Assembly (NCBI GenBank): GCA_038199755.1
Contig: JBBPYR010000206.1
Location: forward strand, 1 to 25,485
Direction of reading: 5' to 3'
Source of the DNA: JBBPYR01 sp038199755
GTDB taxonomy: Bacteria; Chloroflexota; Ktedonobacteria; Ktedonobacterales; Ktedonobacteraceae
Length of the DNA: 25,485 bases
A program made the position numbers and the translations under genes. Positions within the stretch are counted from its first letter, which is position 1. Each line of letters starts with the position of its first letter. Shown one piece after another: positions 23,505 to 25,485 of this stretch. The notes beneath the pieces were generated by a model that was given only the letters and a program-made list of their open reading frames with translations, made no database searches and was not told the DNA's origin.

Positions 23505-23553
23505 AAAGAAAAAGAACGTGCAAGGCACAGTGCCTTGCACGTTCTTTTTCTTT
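23505..23553. terminator. bidirectional terminator between AIM24 and MEDS genes
   Basis: A nearly continuous 49-nt palindrome (arms 23505-23528 and 23530-23553), A-rich on the left and T-rich on the right (GTTCTTTTTCTTT), between convergent genes. It suits Rho-independent termination in both directions. Confidence 0.85.
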
Positions 23554-23555
23554 GG

Positions 23556-24215
23556 TTAGCCCATTGAGGGACTGCTGGGACTTCTGTCTTTGTTGATACG
23601 TAGAATTTTGAGCATGTATTGCTCGGAGTTCAAGTAGAACGGGTTGCGCTTGATGTATTTCCCGACCACAGAGATCGGGTGCAGCTTGAGCATTTCAACG
23701 ACGAGGCTGGGCAAAAGCTTACTATGGTCATAGTGCATGAGCGCAATAATCGGAGCATTCTGGAAGGTGAAAACCGCATCAGAAGCGGCCTCATATTTCA
23801 AGATTTGCTCTGGCGTCGCGATATCCTTTGCTAACCATGTCATATCGATGGAAATACGTACTGCTTGCCAGCCTTCGCGAAGTGCCTGTGCGATAAAGGT
23901 CTGGTGCGAAGAGAGTAGAAAGTAGGGGTCGAAGCGTTTGCCGTTTGCGGCTAGAAAAGCGTCGCGCTCCTCATGGAGGACGAGTTGACCCGATTCAAGT
24001 AGCTTATCTACATCTACATGCAACTTCAGTAATTCATCGCGGAATTCTTTTACCTGTGCGGGAGCCGCCACAAACATACACTTTTCCGAAAGTGAAAGGC
24101 CTACCCTCATAAGGTGCGCAGTAACCTTCGGAATCTCTGTCACTTTGCTATAAAGCTGGCAGATATGTGAGCCAGGGGGAATGCGCTCCGTTTTACCTTC
24201 AACACTAAGATCCAT
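23556..24215 (-). CDS. MEDS-domain protein (DcmR-type sensory domain)
   Basis: A 219-residue protein consisting of a MEDS domain, a RecA-like fold sensory module found in DcmR and in regulators of methanogens and methylotrophs. It starts with IPPGSHICQLYSKVTEIPKVTAHLMRVGLSLSEKCMFVAAP (about 12-52), followed by GQLVLHEERDAFLAANGKRFDP and the ISIDMTWLAKDIATPEQILKYEA block typical of the family. No output or kinase domain is attached. The ATG has GGGGAGG 5 nt upstream, and the start lies 2 nt after the stop of the two-TM gene, so they are translated together. Ligand unknown. Confidence 0.82.
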   Translation of the reverse strand: MDLSVEGKTERIPPGSHICQLYSKVTEIPKVTAHLMRVGLSLSEKCMFVAAPAQVKEFRDELLKLHVDVDKLLESGQLVLHEERDAFLAANGKRFDPYFLLSSHQTFIAQALREGWQAVRISIDMTWLAKDIATPEQILKYEAASDAVFTFQNAPIIALMHYDHSKLLPSLVVEMLKLHPISVVGKYIKRNPFYLNSEQYMLKILRINKDRSPSSPSMG

Positions 24216-24217
24216 AT

Positions 24218-24577
24218 CTACCTCCCCTGAATGTTTTCGCTTGCGTGCCGTTGCCCTTTACGGGCCTGAATAATGCGGGCTGCGCGATTGCTCATGGCGA
24301 CAACAATCCAGGCTAAACTACCAAAAACAACCACTCCTGAAAGAAACGCGATCAGAAGTAGTAACAGCGTCCTGTTCAAGTTGAACGCGTTGGTGTTCGC
24401 GAGCAGCGTAACAGGAAAAGTACAAAACGAAAGGGCAAAAGAAAAAAACAAAGCCCAAACAACTACCACTCGTAAGCCTTGTGAACGGGTAAGTTGCTCT
24501 TCCCCACTATAAGGAAAGAGCAAGCGGCGAATGAGATGATAGCGTGGTGGTCGTGGTGTACGCGACGTAGGTTGCAT
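24218..24577 (-). CDS. two-transmembrane hypothetical protein
   Basis: A 119-residue membrane protein. A basic, Pro/Arg-rich N-terminus (residues 1-36) precedes two helices (about 37-60 and 69-94) and a basic tail (SNRAARIIQARKGQRHASEN), so both ends should face the cytoplasm. No catalytic motif seen. It begins 12 nt after the Nudix stop and ends 2 nt before the MEDS start, placing it firmly in the same operon. Its ribosome binding site is weak, which is compatible with translational coupling. Confidence 0.75.
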   Translation of the reverse strand: MQPTSRTPRPPRYHLIRRLLFPYSGEEQLTRSQGLRVVVVWALFFSFALSFCTFPVTLLANTNAFNLNRTLLLLLIAFLSGVVVFGSLAWIVVAMSNRAARIIQARKGQRHASENIQGR

Positions 24578-24589
24578 AAGCTACTTCAT

Positions 24590-25189
24590 CTATCCTTCCC
24601 TGCGCCGATACTGTAACCAACGCTGAAGTGTCTCTTCTGCTTGATAAAGAATATTGACTTCATTCTGAAAAGTGAGGCGGCGGCATGCCTCGGCCAATGG
24701 AAACCATGCGACGAGATCATATTCATGGTCATGTAAGGCGATATCACCACCAATGGGTTCCATCAAAAAGTGACTGACTTGTTTATGATAGCGTACCTGT
24801 GTCCGCACAAACGTATATGAGATACTTCCGATATAAGTCACAATGCGTACCTGCAAGCCCGTTTCTTCTTGCACTTCACGTATCGCCACCTGCTCGGTGG
24901 TCTCGCCGGGCTTGGGGGTTCCTTTTGGGAGTGCCCAGATACCCGCATGACTACGACCCACCAGCACAACCTCCATTCCCTGTGCAATTTCACCAGACAC
25001 GTCTTCAGGGTCTGCAATCCCTGCATGTGCCAATGCCAAGTGATGTGCTTCGTCCGTGTTTTGCTCATCTCCTAGCACGTGCTTTTCAGCAGATTGAACC
25101 AGGGGTCGCGGAGATAATGTGGGTAATGGGGCTAGGCGAAAGACAACACCCCCAGCTGAGTATGCTCGCATCGTTCGATGTCGCTCCAT
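24590..25189 (-). CDS. Nudix hydrolase with an insertion
   Basis: A 199-residue Nudix hydrolase. The complete Nudix box is at about 90-112: GTPKPGE, seven residues, REVQEETGL, binding a divalent metal to hydrolyse a nucleoside diphosphate linked to another group. The N-terminal strand (AYSAGGVVFRLA) is separated from the next strand (EVVLVGR) by an unusual insertion of about 50 residues rich in His, Pro and acidic residues. The substrate is unknown. I chose the ATG at 25189; GTG at 25216 or TTG at 25198 in the same frame are possible because GGAG sits 8 nt before that TTG. It is the first gene of the three-gene operon. Confidence 0.87.
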   Translation of the reverse strand: MERHRTMRAYSAGGVVFRLAPLPTLSPRPLVQSAEKHVLGDEQNTDEAHHLALAHAGIADPEDVSGEIAQGMEVVLVGRSHAGIWALPKGTPKPGETTEQVAIREVQEETGLQVRIVTYIGSISYTFVRTQVRYHKQVSHFLMEPIGGDIALHDHEYDLVAWFPLAEACRRLTFQNEVNILYQAEETLQRWLQYRRREG

Positions 25190-25393
25190 GTCTCGCAACG
25201 TACCCTCTCCTACCACCGAGTATGGGCGAGATATAAGTCTGCCATGTATCAGAGTACACTATACAACATTTTTCATGCATCCGTCGCATGTGACGGATAA
25301 ATAACTTCAACGTAGCAATGACGCCATATCTGTAGGGACCAGCTTATGCACATTTACTAATTAACCTGATAATCAGAGAAACCCATCCGTAGG
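25190..25393. other. intergenic stretch before the edge repeat
   Basis: No gene found. It holds a small TCCGTC/GACGGA stem near 25278-25296 and a GTAGGGACCAG at 25332-25342 that resembles the head of the adjacent repeat. Confidence 0.4.
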
Positions 25394-25485
25394 GGCCAGA
25401 TTGATCGCGCCCCGTGGCGATTGATCGCCTGTGATTCCGCGAATCTCGCTCAATGAATTGAGCGGAGGGCGCGATCAATCTGGCC
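25394..25485. repeat. palindromic repeat element cut by the window edge
   Basis: The first 19 bases (25394-25412) and the last 19 (25467-25485) are perfect reverse complements (GGCCAGATTGATCGCGCCC). The left end is preceded by CCGTAGG, so the element probably continues past the edge. Inside are a direct repeat of GATTGATCGC and a CTCAAT/ATTGAG stem. The plan resembles the repeat at 10773-10892. Confidence 0.75.

Overview
The window reads as bacterial chromosome with roughly balanced base composition and gene ends packed back to back. The gene mix suggests a Ktedonobacteria-like member of the Chloroflexota: a three-FHA/ABC transporter fusion, a trypsin-like protease with a zinc-ribbon tail, an AIM24 protein with a zinc-ribbon head, an LppX-like lipoprotein, an RNase J, and many hairpin-forming intergenic repeats. 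This assignment is inference; no rRNA, tRNA or CRISPR array was seen.

Layout. 1-390: start of an unknown membrane protein running off the left edge, flanked by two perfect ParB-binding parS palindromes; a third, near-perfect parS lies inside a cupin gene at 3.8 kb. This suggests the segment belongs to a centromere-like region, usually near the replication origin. 0.4-3.4 kb: hutI (histidine degradation), a small protein overlapping a rhodanese, and fabI (fatty acid synthesis). 3.5-6.3 kb: cupin, membrane-anchored serine protease and GNAT acetyltransferase, all on the minus strand. 6.5-8.4 kb: lipoprotein and a MazEF-type toxin-antitoxin pair behind a strong promoter. 8.7-11.9 kb: M29 aminopeptidase, alpha/beta hydrolase, two nested palindromic repeats, a small orphan gene and a receiver-only response regulator. 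11.9-12.8 kb: a decayed gene and the RNase J promoter/leader. 12.8-16.5 kb: RNase J, an AT-richer insert holding a DNA methyltransferase with a probable broken restriction endonuclease, and a MaoC-like dehydratase. 16.5-20.3 kb: strong promoter and the 1201-aa FHA-FHA-FHA-ABC transporter. 20.5-23.5 kb: coaBC (coenzyme A synthesis), a coiled-coil protein and the zinc-ribbon/AIM24 protein. 23.6-25.2 kb: a tight minus-strand operon Nudix - two-TM protein - MEDS-domain protein. The right edge cuts through another palindromic repeat.

A recurring theme is that many gene ends carry a long, nearly perfect inverted repeat (arms about 12-37 bp, all different in sequence), several of which contain the stop codon of the adjacent gene. 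The largest, at 20317-20390, is a perfect 74-bp palindrome with no loop. The most noteworthy items are the parS cluster, this palindrome class, the degraded restriction-modification pair, the MazEF junction duplication, the CoaBC active-site substitution and the Nudix/2TM/MEDS operon.
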